NCBI GenBank assembly: GCA_016710625.1
Contig: JADJVK010000010.1
Coordinates: 61,646 to 125,645 of the forward strand
DNA from: Saprospiraceae bacterium
GTDB lineage: Bacteria; Bacteroidota; Bacteroidia; Chitinophagales; Saprospiraceae
Reading direction: 5' to 3'
Length of the DNA stretch: 64,000 bases
The position numbers and the translations under genes are program-made. Positions within the stretch are counted from its first letter, which is position 1. Each line of letters starts with the position of its first letter. Shown here piece after piece: positions 16,975-26,260 of this stretch. The notes under the pieces were generated by a model. That model was given only the letters and a program-made list of their open reading frames with translations. It was not told the origin of the DNA and did not search any database.

Positions 16975-18756
16975 ATGGAAAATATCTCTAAATATACATT
17001 GTTTTTTTGTTATGCATTGATGATTTATGTTGCTTTGTTTTTCTATCCGAAATGGAATCAAACCAAGACCGAAGCAACATTGTCATGGGATGTTTCTGGA
17101 TATTATATGTACTTGCCAGCAATGTTCATTTATAAAGATTTGAAACATTGTGGATTTAGAGATAAAATTATTGAAAATTATACTCCATCTTATGTTTTTG
17201 ATCAAGCATTTATTCATCCAAAATCACAGAATTATGTGATGAAGTATGCTATTGGACAATCCATATTAATGTCACCCTACTTTTTTATAGCTCATATATG
17301 GGCTTCAAATTCAAGCAGTTACCCACCAGATGGCTTTTCATATCCATATCAAGTTTGTATCGGACTGGGGATGTTTTTGTATGCACTGATTGGGTTATTT
17401 TTTTTGAGGAAAATTCTAAAAATATATTTTAAAGATTCGACAGTTGCTATTTTATTAGTTGCCTATGTTTTTGGCTCCAATTATTTGAATTACACTTCAG
17501 TTGAGCAGTGTATGACACATAATACCATCTTTGCTCTTTATGTATTTTTAATATATTTTACGATTTTGTTTTATAGGAATAATCAATTTAAATATGCAAT
17601 TTTAATAGGTATATGTTCTGGTTTGGCAACACTTATCCGTCCTACAGAAATCATATCTTTAATCATACCTTTAGCATGGAATATTAAATCATTTACTGAT
17701 ATTAAAAATCGGTTTTCATTTATTCTGGAAAATATAAAGTACTATTTATTAGCTGCTTTTGTTTTTGGATTGATTGTTTTTATCCAATTATTTTATTGGA
17801 AATATGTTTCTGGAGAGTGGATTGTTTATAGTTATCAAGACCAAGGATTTGATTGGAAAAGTCCACATACTTTTGATTATATGTTTAGTTATAAATGTGG
17901 ATGGCTCATCTTTACGCCGATGATGATATTAGCATTAATCAGCTTGTTTTTCTATCCAAAATCTGACAAATTCCAACTTGGCATATTGGCATTTATAATT
18001 TTAAATATTTATATCGTAACGGCTTGGAGTATTTGGGATTATGGTGGGACAGCAGGAAGGGCAATGATACAGAGCTATCCAATTTTAGCATTTCCGTTTG
18101 CCAATTTGATTGAGAAAGTCAATCAAAAGATATGGAAGAAGGTGATATTTTATATCTTTTTTATATTATTCCTATATGTCAATTTGTGGTGGACATATAA
18201 TGCTCACCGAGATAATATTCAGGTTTCGAATATTACTAAAAGATACTTTTGGAGTGTTATTTGGAAAACCAAAGCAGATGATTTCGATAAAAAATATCTT
18301 GATAACAAACATTCTTATAGAGGGTATCCAACGAAATTCTCGACAATTTATGAAAATAATTTTGAACAAGATTCTTCAAAAAATAGCATTGAATTTGCTG
18401 GAAGTAAGCAAATTAAATTGAGTAAAGATTTACAATTTACACAAGAATATTTTATACCGAATTCTGGACATTTAGAAAAATGGATTAGGACTTCAGCTGA
18501 CATTCATTGTACTGAAAAGGAATGGGATATTTGGAGCCAAGCCCAATTTATTGTTCGTTTTTATAAAAGCGATAAGGAAGTGCAGACAAATTACATTAGA
18601 ATCCAACGTTTTATAGAAGGTAATGAGACAAAAAATATATTTTTAGATGCTAGACCACCGAAAGATTTCGATAAAATAGGTATTTCAATTTGGAATGCAA
18701 ATAGTAATAAAGAATTGTTTATTGATAATTTAAAAGTGATTACCTTTAATGAATAA
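16975..18756 (+). CDS. Polytopic membrane protein, GT-C glycosyltransferase-like
   Basis: The 593-residue protein has about eleven membrane spans in residues 1-410 and a soluble C-terminal domain of about 180 residues rich in beta-type sequence (YIRIQRFIEGNETKNIFLDA). An early periplasmic loop carries SWDVSGYYMYLPAMFIYKDL near residue 38, in the place where GT-C enzymes keep an acidic motif. GLATLIRPTEIISLIIPLAW near residue 218 resembles PMT/ArnT-like proteins. Zero spacing from the GH92 gene suggests coupled roles in mannose-containing glycan handling, but donor and acceptor are unknown. Confidence 0.65.
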   Translation: MENISKYTLFFCYALMIYVALFFYPKWNQTKTEATLSWDVSGYYMYLPAMFIYKDLKHCGFRDKIIENYTPSYVFDQAFIHPKSQNYVMKYAIGQSILMSPYFFIAHIWASNSSSYPPDGFSYPYQVCIGLGMFLYALIGLFFLRKILKIYFKDSTVAILLVAYVFGSNYLNYTSVEQCMTHNTIFALYVFLIYFTILFYRNNQFKYAILIGICSGLATLIRPTEIISLIIPLAWNIKSFTDIKNRFSFILENIKYYLLAAFVFGLIVFIQLFYWKYVSGEWIVYSYQDQGFDWKSPHTFDYMFSYKCGWLIFTPMMILALISLFFYPKSDKFQLGILAFIILNIYIVTAWSIWDYGGTAGRAMIQSYPILAFPFANLIEKVNQKIWKKVIFYIFFILFLYVNLWWTYNAHRDNIQVSNITKRYFWSVIWKTKADDFDKKYLDNKHSYRGYPTKFSTIYENNFEQDSSKNSIEFAGSKQIKLSKDLQFTQEYFIPNSGHLEKWIRTSADIHCTEKEWDIWSQAQFIVRFYKSDKEVQTNYIRIQRFIEGNETKNIFLDARPPKDFDKIGISIWNANSNKELFIDNLKVITFNE

Positions 18757-18762
18757 AAATAT

Positions 18763-18836
18763 GGGGGATTAGCTCAGTTGGCTAGAGTATTTGCCTGGCA
18801 GGCAAGGGGTCACCGGTTCGAGCCCGGTATCCTCCA
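18763..18836 (+). tRNA. tRNA-Ala (anticodon GGC)
   Basis: A complete 74-nt cloverleaf is visible. The acceptor strands are GGGGGAT and ATCCTCC with discriminator A, and the D arm is GCTCAGTTGGCTAGAG. The anticodon stem TTTGC/GCAAG encloses loop CTGGCAG with anticodon GGC, and the T arm is ACCGGTTCGAGCCCGGT. CCA is not fully encoded (CCACA follows). The gene is intact and lies between the GT-C-like gene and the DUF6089 gene. Confidence 0.96.
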
Positions 18837-18840
18837 CAAT

Positions 18841-19716
18841 TTAAAAACTTGGGCAACCTTTTTTATTCTTATAGCTATTTTTGACTTTAAAATTGGAACT
18901 GCTTCCAGTAATATTATATGAAATTTGAACACCAAAAGTAATATACCAATCTTTTAATCGTGGATTGCCTCTTTGTGCTCCAGCAGGCAATATTTCAGGT
19001 TTGGTGCCATATAGTTCACCAGCTCTATTTCCTAAGGCAGCAGCTAAAGGTCCATTTCCGTTCAATAATTTATAATAATTTACATATGAGCCACTTACAT
19101 CATCTAAATAATCTGTGAATGTTTTTCTGAAATTAATTTCAAAACCAACATTTATTTCATCGGATAAAGCATACTTCAATCCTCCTCCAAATGGAACACA
19201 AATCTGATATAAACTATATTTGTTTCCGAAACCAGGCATTCCTTGTCCTTCTGTTCCAACTGATTGTAAATTAATGGTTTGTCCATTATAGTTTGTTGTG
19301 GGATTAAAATAATAACCCCCAATGCCAATATGAAGATATGGAGAAATCTGTTTTACTAGATTGGTAGGGATATAGCCCAATAAATTATAATCAAGTCCAA
19401 TCGCAATTTCATAAATATTAGATGAAAAGTTTAGATTTCTTTTCTTCTGAACTAGATCCGTAACTAAAGCATCGTCTCCTGAAATTTTACAATATGTAAA
19501 GGATCCTCTTGCATCAAAATATTGATTTAATTTATATTTCAAAAAGGGGGTAATCGTAAAATGAGAATGTCGTAAAGCTTCAGAGCTTTTCTTGGGAATC
19601 AAATCACCATTATAATTTGATATTCCGCCGTTTAATCCTATCTCAATAGATTGAGAATACAAGACTTTACAAACAAATAAATTTACAACAATTAATATTT
19701 TAATCAGCCACTTCAT
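18841..19716 (-). CDS. DUF6089 family outer-membrane beta-barrel protein
   Basis: Starting at the ATG at 19716 the 291-residue product has a signal peptide (MKWLIKILIVVNLFVCKVLYSQ), followed by SIEIGLNGGISNYNGDLIP, typical of the DUF6089 outer-membrane family of Bacteroidota. Alternating hydrophobic strands and the closing WYITFGVQISYNI support a porin-like barrel. The reading frame is open further upstream to 19743, but that extension spoils the signal peptide. The start overlaps the end of the pseudouridine synthase gene by 17 bp, so they are co-transcribed. Function is unknown. Confidence 0.75.
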   Translation of the reverse strand: MKWLIKILIVVNLFVCKVLYSQSIEIGLNGGISNYNGDLIPKKSSEALRHSHFTITPFLKYKLNQYFDARGSFTYCKISGDDALVTDLVQKKRNLNFSSNIYEIAIGLDYNLLGYIPTNLVKQISPYLHIGIGGYYFNPTTNYNGQTINLQSVGTEGQGMPGFGNKYSLYQICVPFGGGLKYALSDEINVGFEINFRKTFTDYLDDVSGSYVNYYKLLNGNGPLAAALGNRAGELYGTKPEILPAGAQRGNPRLKDWYITFGVQISYNITGSSSNFKVKNSYKNKKGCPSF

Positions 19717-20410
19717 CATAATTAAATTTATTCCAAAATCCACCTTTTGGCTTTGCTTCTATAACGATCTTTTCCTTTTTTATTGGGTGTATCATTTCCA
19801 TTTTTCTACAATGCAAATACAAATTTCCGTCATGACCTTTAAGCTTCGAACCATATCTCATATCACCTACAATCGGGCAACCAATATTTGCTAATTGAAC
19901 TCTAATTTGATGTGGTCTTCCCGTTTTCGGTTTTACTAATAGTAAATAATGACCATCAATATAAGATATTAAATCATAACTCAATTCACACCTTTTAGCA
20001 TCAGGGTGTCTTCTACTAACACCTTCCAAAACTTTCGAAGTATTTTTGTCTTTATCTTTGACGAGAAAATTAATTAAAGTATTGCTTAACGGCTCAGGTC
20101 TTTCTTTAACAATTGCTAAATAATGTTTATCAATTTCTTGAGTTTGAAACATTTCATTCAATCTTGTCAGAGCTTTACTAGTTCTAGCAAAAATCATTAC
20201 GCCACTTACAGGTCTATCTAATCTATGCGGAATCCCCAACCAAGCTTCTCCTGGTTTGTTGTATTTAATCTTTATATAATCCTTTACATAATCAAAAAGT
20301 GGCTTATCTCCAGTCTCATCTCCTTGAACAAGTAACCCAGCAGGTTTGTTTACAGCAACTATATGATTATCTTCATATATTATTTGTAAATTTGTATAAT
20401 CAAATTTCAT
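19700..20410 (-). CDS. RluA-family RNA pseudouridine synthase
   Basis: The 236-residue enzyme shows the catalytic motif HRLDRPVSGVMIFARTSKAL near residue 62 with the catalytic aspartate, the N-terminal IIYEDNHIVAVNKPAGLLVQ and the late LVKPKTGRPHQIRVQLANIG near residue 158. No S4 domain is present, as in RluA/TruC-type members. The substrate RNA position cannot be assigned. It is divergent from mqnD, with about 20 bp between the start codons. Confidence 0.93.
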   Translation of the reverse strand: MKFDYTNLQIIYEDNHIVAVNKPAGLLVQGDETGDKPLFDYVKDYIKIKYNKPGEAWLGIPHRLDRPVSGVMIFARTSKALTRLNEMFQTQEIDKHYLAIVKERPEPLSNTLINFLVKDKDKNTSKVLEGVSRRHPDAKRCELSYDLISYIDGHYLLLVKPKTGRPHQIRVQLANIGCPIVGDMRYGSKLKGHDGNLYLHCRKMEMIHPIKKEKIVIEAKPKGGFWNKFNYDEVAD

Positions 20411-20431
20411 AATATTAATTTTTGCAAAAAT

Positions 20432-21262
20432 ATGAAACTTAGCTTAGGTTTTTCTACTTGTCCAAATGATACTTTTATTTTCGATGCAATGGTAAATGGT
20501 AAAATTGACACCTATGGCATTGAATTTGAAGTAATTATGACAGATGTAGAGGAGTTAAATCATTTAGTAATAAATCAAAAAATAGACATTAGTAAACTAA
20601 GTTTTCATACATTTGGGTACGTAATGGATAAATATAAGTTGCTCAATGCTGGAAGTGCACTGGGATTTGGTTGTGGCCCATTGCTTATTTCAAATGATAT
20701 TTTGCCAGATTTTAATGAAAATCCCAATTATTCAATAGGTATACCAGGTAAAAATACTACTGCCAACTTTTTGTTTAATATTTTTTACCCTAACCATACA
20801 AATAAGAAAATTCTAGTTTTCCACGAAATAGAAAATCAATTATTAGAAAATTCAATTGATGCTGGTGTAATAATCCACGAAAATAGATTTACTTATCAAT
20901 CAAAGGGTTTACACAAAATAGCAGATTTGGGTGAAAAATGGGAAACGAGTACTAGTTTTCCGATTCCATTAGGTGGAATAGCAATTAACAGACAACTTGA
21001 TATTGAAATTCAACAAAAAATTGATTTGATTATGAAAAATAGCGTTTCATATGCCTTTGAGAATCAAGATAATGTCATGGGATTTGTTGAAAAATATGCA
21101 CAAGAAATGGATAAGCATATTATGAAACAACATATTGATTTATATGTAAATGATTTCACAAAAGAATTAGGGGAAAAGGGTAGAGCAGCAATAAACTACT
21201 TCATTGATAAAGGTATAGCCTTAAATATATTTGAAAAAACGGAGAAAGATTTATTTGTTTAA
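20432..21262 (+). CDS. mqnD: 1,4-dihydroxy-6-naphthoate synthase (futalosine pathway)
   Basis: This 276-residue protein begins LGFSTCPNDTFIFDAMVNGK, the signature of MqnD, and has DVEELNHLV near residue 38 and SALGFGCGPLLIS near residue 76. It is a periplasmic-binding-protein-like fold without a signal peptide. The enzyme converts cyclic dehypoxanthine futalosine to 1,4-dihydroxy-6-naphthoate in menaquinone synthesis, so the organism likely makes menaquinone by the futalosine route. No other mqn gene is in the window. Confidence 0.94.
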   Translation: MKLSLGFSTCPNDTFIFDAMVNGKIDTYGIEFEVIMTDVEELNHLVINQKIDISKLSFHTFGYVMDKYKLLNAGSALGFGCGPLLISNDILPDFNENPNYSIGIPGKNTTANFLFNIFYPNHTNKKILVFHEIENQLLENSIDAGVIIHENRFTYQSKGLHKIADLGEKWETSTSFPIPLGGIAINRQLDIEIQQKIDLIMKNSVSYAFENQDNVMGFVEKYAQEMDKHIMKQHIDLYVNDFTKELGEKGRAAINYFIDKGIALNIFEKTEKDLFV

Positions 21263-21266
21263 ATGC

Positions 21267-21959
21267 TTACTTTTCATCCTCATTTTCTTCATCTATTTTA
21301 TTTTTTTGCTTTTGAATTTTTAGTTTTCCTCCTTTCAAAGCTTTAATAAAATCGTTCCATGCTGCTGGACTCAATATATTCATAGGTTGAAATTGCCCTT
21401 GATAGTATTGTTTCTGAGCTATATCATTAAAATACAACCTACTATTTTCTTTACCATCATAGGATGTTCCTCTTTCAGCCCTAACTAAAGCTTCTTTGGC
21501 AAGATTTCTCTGAGCGATTTCCTGTAATTTAGGATTTACATTCATAGCCAAAAATTCAATATTGAAATGTTCTCGACTGGGCCAAGGGTATATAAATACT
21601 TCTGGCAATCTTAATGTATCTCTATATAATAACTGTATGAAAGTATATTTATCATCTTTTAGGGAATCTGGAATAGTAAATTCTCTTTTTTTAAACCCAA
21701 CTGCTGAAAATGTAACTTTATCACCTTTCTCTGCAACAAAACTATAATATCCCTTCAAATCAGAATAAGTTCCTCTTTTTTTTCCTTTCACAAAAATATC
21801 TGCATAAGGTATTGGTAGTGGATTTCCATTACTTTCAGTTAAAACTAATCCTGAAAATTGGACTACTTTATTACTTGTATCTGTTGTAATTGCATTATTC
21901 TGACTATAAAGATTGCTAAATCCAAGTATTATAAGCAAAATTGTAAGTAATCGAAACAT
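21267..21959 (-). CDS. Exported protein with carboxypeptidase-regulatory-like domain
   Basis: The 230-residue product has a signal peptide (MFRLLTILLIILGFSNLYSQ) and a beta-sandwich domain: FSGLVLTESNGNPLPIPYAD, GTYSDLKGYYSFVAEKGDKV and FSAVGFKKREFTIPDSL in residues 33-100. This is the CarboxypepD_reg-like fold found at the N-terminus of SusC proteins. Here it is followed only by a short, charged C-terminal tail (KLKIQKQKNKIDEENEDEK) and no receptor. It lies just downstream of the SprB-repeat gene on the same strand but is separated by a terminator. Confidence 0.8.
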   Translation of the reverse strand: MFRLLTILLIILGFSNLYSQNNAITTDTSNKVVQFSGLVLTESNGNPLPIPYADIFVKGKKRGTYSDLKGYYSFVAEKGDKVTFSAVGFKKREFTIPDSLKDDKYTFIQLLYRDTLRLPEVFIYPWPSREHFNIEFLAMNVNPKLQEIAQRNLAKEALVRAERGTSYDGKENSRLYFNDIAQKQYYQGQFQPMNILSPAAWNDFIKALKGGKLKIQKQKNKIDEENEDEK

Positions 21960-22016
21960 TATTCTTTTTTTTAATTATATAACGTTACAAAATGTAATTA
22001 TGTGGGTTTTTAAATG

Positions 22017-22044
22017 AAAAAAGCCTCTAAAAAGAGGCTTTTTT
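22017..22044 (-). terminator. Terminator after the type B SprB-repeat gene
   Basis: AGCCTCT (22022-22028) and AGAGGCT (22033-22039) pair around a short A loop, with A runs on the left and T runs on the right. The hairpin can act in both directions. It lies directly after the leftward stop codon at 22046. Confidence 0.85.
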
Positions 22045-22045
22045 A

Positions 22046-25000
22046 TTATCTTAGTAAAGTAACATCCCCTCTGTAGAGCAATTTGACATTGTCAATAAAT
22101 AATACTTCTACAACATAAACATAAACACCTGGGTTCATTTTTCTTCCATTTACTGAACCATCCCATTCTGGTTTGTTGCTAGTATCAGAATATACTAAAT
22201 TGCCCCAACGATCAAATATTTTTGTGTAATTTATTTTTTCAACTCCAGGTCCAATAAATACCCTGAAATTTTTATTTAAATCTCCTTCATTTGCATGAAA
22301 AACATTAGGAATATAAACATTTCTATTTCTATCAATATTTATTTTAATATCATCCTCTCCTGGACAACCATTTGAATCATAAACTAACAATTTATAAGTT
22401 GTAGTTTCAGCTGGTCTAACATAAGGCGCCAATAATCCATCTCTATCACTTGGATTTAGATTAGTTAATGGTGACCAAATTAAGGTATCAATTGGTAAAA
22501 CACTAATTATTTGAGGTGTTAATAAAAGGCTATCACCTAAATTGATAACAGTATCTTTTCCAAGATATACAATAACATTTGGAGGATCTACCACAGTTAT
22601 CGTATCAACTTTGTAACAACCATTTATATCAAATATTTTAACTATATGTTTGCCAGCATAAACATCATATAACTCAGTTACAGGTCTTGTTGGACCATCA
22701 TCCAAAGAAAATCTATATGGTCCTCCACTTCCGCCATAAGCAGTATCTATTTCCACAACTGTTTGATAGCCATAGCATTGTGGTGGCTCAGGGAAAGGAA
22801 TAGAACCAATAATTGGAGGAGGAATTGTTAAATTAATTCTTGCAGTGTCTGTACATCCTTTTTCATCAGTAACTGTAATTACATATAATCCAGGAGCTAA
22901 GTTACTAGCACTATTACTATTTGGTGCAGCTTCATTATTAGGCCAAAGATATGTGGCTACACCTTGACAATTATTACAAACCACTGTAATTACACCATTG
23001 TTATCGCCATTACATTTAACTGTATTTGTATTTGAAGGGTCAATCGAAGCAACTAATTTTGCAGGTTCTTTAATTGTAATATTTTGTGTTGCTTTACAAC
23101 CATTTGCATCTGTAATGACAACGCCATATGTGCCAGCAACTATTTTATCAATTGTATTCCCTTGTAGATTTCCAAAAAATGGCCATACAAATGAATAAGG
23201 TTGTATTCCCCCTTTTGCTTGAGCTACGATTCTACCATCTTTTGAACCGAAACAACTAACATCAGTTGCAATTACACTTGCTGTGTCTAATGTCAAAACA
23301 TCTGGTGATTTTATTAATACTGAATCTACAATATTACAATACCCGTCAGTGATCGTTACTGTTTGCCAACCTTGGCATAATTTAACTGCTTTTGATTCAG
23401 GAGTATTATTACTTACCTCTCCACTTGACCAAACAAATTTATATAAAGTACTATTTCCACCAAATGGAGTCACTAAAGCTTGACCATCACAAGGCTTTCC
23501 ATTGAAACATTTAACATTTATATTATTAGCTGGTGGGAAAGTCATATTAAAATCAGGTGCTTTTGACATCTTCATATTGGTTTGATTGTTCGTACAACCA
23601 TTTTGGTCTTTAACAATTACACTATAGATTGCAGGTGGTAAATTTACTTGTAAAGGGAAATTTGTAGTATCAGCAAATAATAATGAACTAGACCAGTAAT
23701 AAGTATAAGAACCTGTACCTCCCGTTGCAAAAACTGTCAATTGACCTTTATTCAATGGTGCAGTATTACATTTTGGAATTATAATATTGAAACTATCAAT
23801 CGAAATTTTTGATGGTTCAGTAATTATTTTTTGAGCCGTTGATGTACATCCATCTATTCCAGTTACAGTAACTGTATAAGTACCAGCAATCAATGATTTT
23901 ATATTATTTAAGGTTGCACCACTTTGACTGTTTGACCAACTATAATTTCCAATTGCAGAACCTCCTGGTTGGGCATATACAGTAATTGAGCCAGTATTTG
24001 CACCAAAACATTTTTCATCAATTCCGACAATAGAATCAATTTTTGGTTTGTTTGGTGGAAGAATTATGGTTGAAATAGTATCTGTACATTTATTTGCATC
24101 TGTAACAGTCACTTTCGCTAAGCCAGCAGATAGATTTATTGCAGTAGCATTTGTTTGATTATCATTCCATTTATAGCTATAGTTTGGAGTACCCCCTGAA
24201 ACAGAAACTCCAGCTTGACCAGCATTGGTTAAACATGAAACATCTTGTTTGTTTATTTTCAAGGATATTGGTTGAGGTTCAGTAATGGTTCCAGATGCTC
24301 TAGCAGTATCAATACATCCATTAATATTTCTAAATACAAAAACCTCAATAAATCCTGCCTTCAAACCTCCAACAGTATCGTTTGTAGATCCATTTGACCA
24401 TGCAAATGTATATAATGGTGGTGTTGGGTTGTTTACTACTGTATTGTTTAATAGTACTTCTACGTAAACTTGACCATCATTTTTACCAGCACATGATGGT
24501 TTTTTGATAAACATTAAATTTGCTCCAATGTTACTTGCAGGTTGAATTTCAACACTTTGTATTTCAGGAATACCAGAACCATCAGTAACAGTAATAGAGT
24601 ATGTACCAGCAGCTAATCCATTAATAGTAGAGCTTCCACCATTTACGGTAATATTGGATGCATTATTAACTGGTCCAAGTGGAACTAGTTGCCATTTAAT
24701 TGTATAAGGAGTAATACCACCCGTTGCTGTAACTTTAATACTACCATCAGTTGAATTTTTACAAGAAGTATTCTTAGGTGTAATATCTACTGTAAATAAA
24801 GGACCTGTTGTAATATTAATTTTTCCATCATTTTTTTGAAATGTTAAATTACCGTCCTTATTTTCAAACATAATATTTGTTTTCGAACCATCAAATGAAA
24901 CTGGAGAACTTTGACCAGTAGTTGCATAGGAATTAATCAAAAAACAAATTTTAGCAAAAACTGACCCATCTGCAGCTGTAATACCATTTGGAAGACTTGC

Positions 25001-25549
25001 TCCAGGTGCATCATAAGCAACAGTAATTTTTCCAGCATCTACTAAACTTGGGACTGTTCCAAAAGTTCCTTGGCTTACACCAGGTATTGTTCCAACTTGA
25101 ATAGAAGAATATTTCATAATACTAGTATCAAAAGAAATTGTAAATTGACCACTAGTTATATTGATAAAATCCTTAACTGTAATATCTATACAAATGATTT
25201 GTCCAGGTTTAGCACTAACTGTAGGTGCTGAAAATTGAACAGGTTGAGCACTAAAAGTTTGACTAAATGTAGTACCACAGCTTTTGCCATCTTCAATTGT
25301 GATATTGTATGTACCAGGTTCTGGAACTGTATATTTTACAACTGAACCATGTTTTGCAAGACCAGATGTAATAGTTCCTTTTTTAGTAGCATCTGTAGAT
25401 TTTTCAATATTTATCGTATAATTAGTAACACCATTATCAAATTCAGATAAACCTCCAGAAATTGTAAAAGTACCTGGAATAGTGGCTGCACTTTGTTTGA
25501 TTGCATTTAAATAGACAACTTGGAATGCACTAGCTGTATTTTGATTCAC
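22046..25549 (-). CDS. SprB-repeat surface protein with gliding-type (CHU_C, type B) sorting domain, main part
   Basis: This 1167-residue part of a secreted adhesin carries a cohesin-like module (residues about 115-240, with IICIDITVKDFINITSGQFT). About nine SprB-type repeats follow (each with CxG, a SNG or SNS strand, AGTYxVTVTD and a proline near the end). It ends in a gliding-motility-associated C-terminal domain (VYIPNVFHANEGDLNKNFRV, FDRWGNLVY, PGVYVYVVEV), the type B signal for type IX secretion. The GTG at 25549 is not the real start. The N-terminus lies at 25705-26127, and the frame between them is restored by single-base changes near 25557 and 25710. The whole gene is thus 22046-26127, about 1360 residues. 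Confidence 0.88.
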   Translation of the reverse strand: MNQNTASAFQVVYLNAIKQSAATIPGTFTISGGLSEFDNGVTNYTINIEKSTDATKKGTITSGLAKHGSVVKYTVPEPGTYNITIEDGKSCGTTFSQTFSAQPVQFSAPTVSAKPGQIICIDITVKDFINITSGQFTISFDTSIMKYSSIQVGTIPGVSQGTFGTVPSLVDAGKITVAYDAPGASLPNGITAADGSVFAKICFLINSYATTGQSSPVSFDGSKTNIMFENKDGNLTFQKNDGKINITTGPLFTVDITPKNTSCKNSTDGSIKVTATGGITPYTIKWQLVPLGPVNNASNITVNGGSSTINGLAAGTYSITVTDGSGIPEIQSVEIQPASNIGANLMFIKKPSCAGKNDGQVYVEVLLNNTVVNNPTPPLYTFAWSNGSTNDTVGGLKAGFIEVFVFRNINGCIDTARASGTITEPQPISLKINKQDVSCLTNAGQAGVSVSGGTPNYSYKWNDNQTNATAINLSAGLAKVTVTDANKCTDTISTIILPPNKPKIDSIVGIDEKCFGANTGSITVYAQPGGSAIGNYSWSNSQSGATLNNIKSLIAGTYTVTVTGIDGCTSTAQKIITEPSKISIDSFNIIIPKCNTAPLNKGQLTVFATGGTGSYTYYWSSSLLFADTTNFPLQVNLPPAIYSVIVKDQNGCTNNQTNMKMSKAPDFNMTFPPANNINVKCFNGKPCDGQALVTPFGGNSTLYKFVWSSGEVSNNTPESKAVKLCQGWQTVTITDGYCNIVDSVLIKSPDVLTLDTASVIATDVSCFGSKDGRIVAQAKGGIQPYSFVWPFFGNLQGNTIDKIVAGTYGVVITDANGCKATQNITIKEPAKLVASIDPSNTNTVKCNGDNNGVITVVCNNCQGVATYLWPNNEAAPNSNSASNLAPGLYVITVTDEKGCTDTARINLTIPPPIIGSIPFPEPPQCYGYQTVVEIDTAYGGSGGPYRFSLDDGPTRPVTELYDVYAGKHIVKIFDINGCYKVDTITVVDPPNVIVYLGKDTVINLGDSLLLTPQIISVLPIDTLIWSPLTNLNPSDRDGLLAPYVRPAETTTYKLLVYDSNGCPGEDDIKINIDRNRNVYIPNVFHANEGDLNKNFRVFIGPGVEKINYTKIFDRWGNLVYSDTSNKPEWDGSVNGRKMNPGVYVYVVEVLFIDNVKLLYRGDVTLLR

Positions 25550-25704
25550 ACAATCACCGATTACCCTCCCACATCAGTTTTGGATTTAATCTATCATCAA
25601 TAGTTACTGGTGCAAAATAGAATGAAACTGGTTTTGCCTTTATTCCAAGCATTTTGAGGAAATCCATCATTATAGGTTCTCCATCAATTCTTGTTGGACT
25701 GTTA

Positions 25705-26127
25705 TCATCTCCCTAAAATCCACATACCATTTGAAGGGCTTGTTGGATTTCCATTTAAAATAATTGAGTCTTTATTTATACATGGATCCAATTTGATATC
25801 ATCTACCTTAGGTCCTGTAATAGTTGGAGGACAATTGTAATAAATATAAACAATTCCTGGTAATGTAGAATGATCAGGATCACCTGCATAAAGAACTGTA
25901 TCCCTATTATGAATAATATCTAATGTATCTCCAAAACACAAATAAACTTTGTCATTAGATTGGGCAGGTGGAACTAATTGAGTTGTTACAGAACCTGCTT
26001 TGTAATCACATGCCATTCGTGTATTATTAACTCTGGTTTGGGAAAAACCAACATTTTTGGGTATTTGGGCATTCACTAATGGCAAAATAAATGCGATAAA
26101 TAATAGAACTAATAAATTTTTTGTCAT
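25705..26127 (-). CDS. N-terminal fragment of the type B SprB-repeat protein
   Basis: The 140 residues begin with a signal peptide (MTKNLLVLLFIAFILPLVNAQ) and contain a cysteine-bearing domain (KVYLCFGDTLDIIHNRDTVL, YIYYNCPPTITG). Shifting frame near 25710 continues the protein as DDNSPTRIDGEPIMMDFLKM, and a second shift near 25557 joins EGNRGDCVNQNTAS to the main part. Protein-like sequence therefore bridges the whole gap, and this is the start of the same gene rather than a separate small gene. Confidence 0.85.
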   Translation of the reverse strand: MTKNLLVLLFIAFILPLVNAQIPKNVGFSQTRVNNTRMACDYKAGSVTTQLVPPAQSNDKVYLCFGDTLDIIHNRDTVLYAGDPDHSTLPGIVYIYYNCPPTITGPKVDDIKLDPCINKDSIILNGNPTSPSNGMWILGR

Positions 26128-26260
26128 TGTATCGATACGATTAAAATAAAATAAATTTTGGATATATCCACAATTAGCAACAAAAATAATGAAACTTTGT
26201 ATAATCGAGTACTTTTTTAACGAATTTACGTCATTTCATATTGTGAATATTTTTTTGAAA

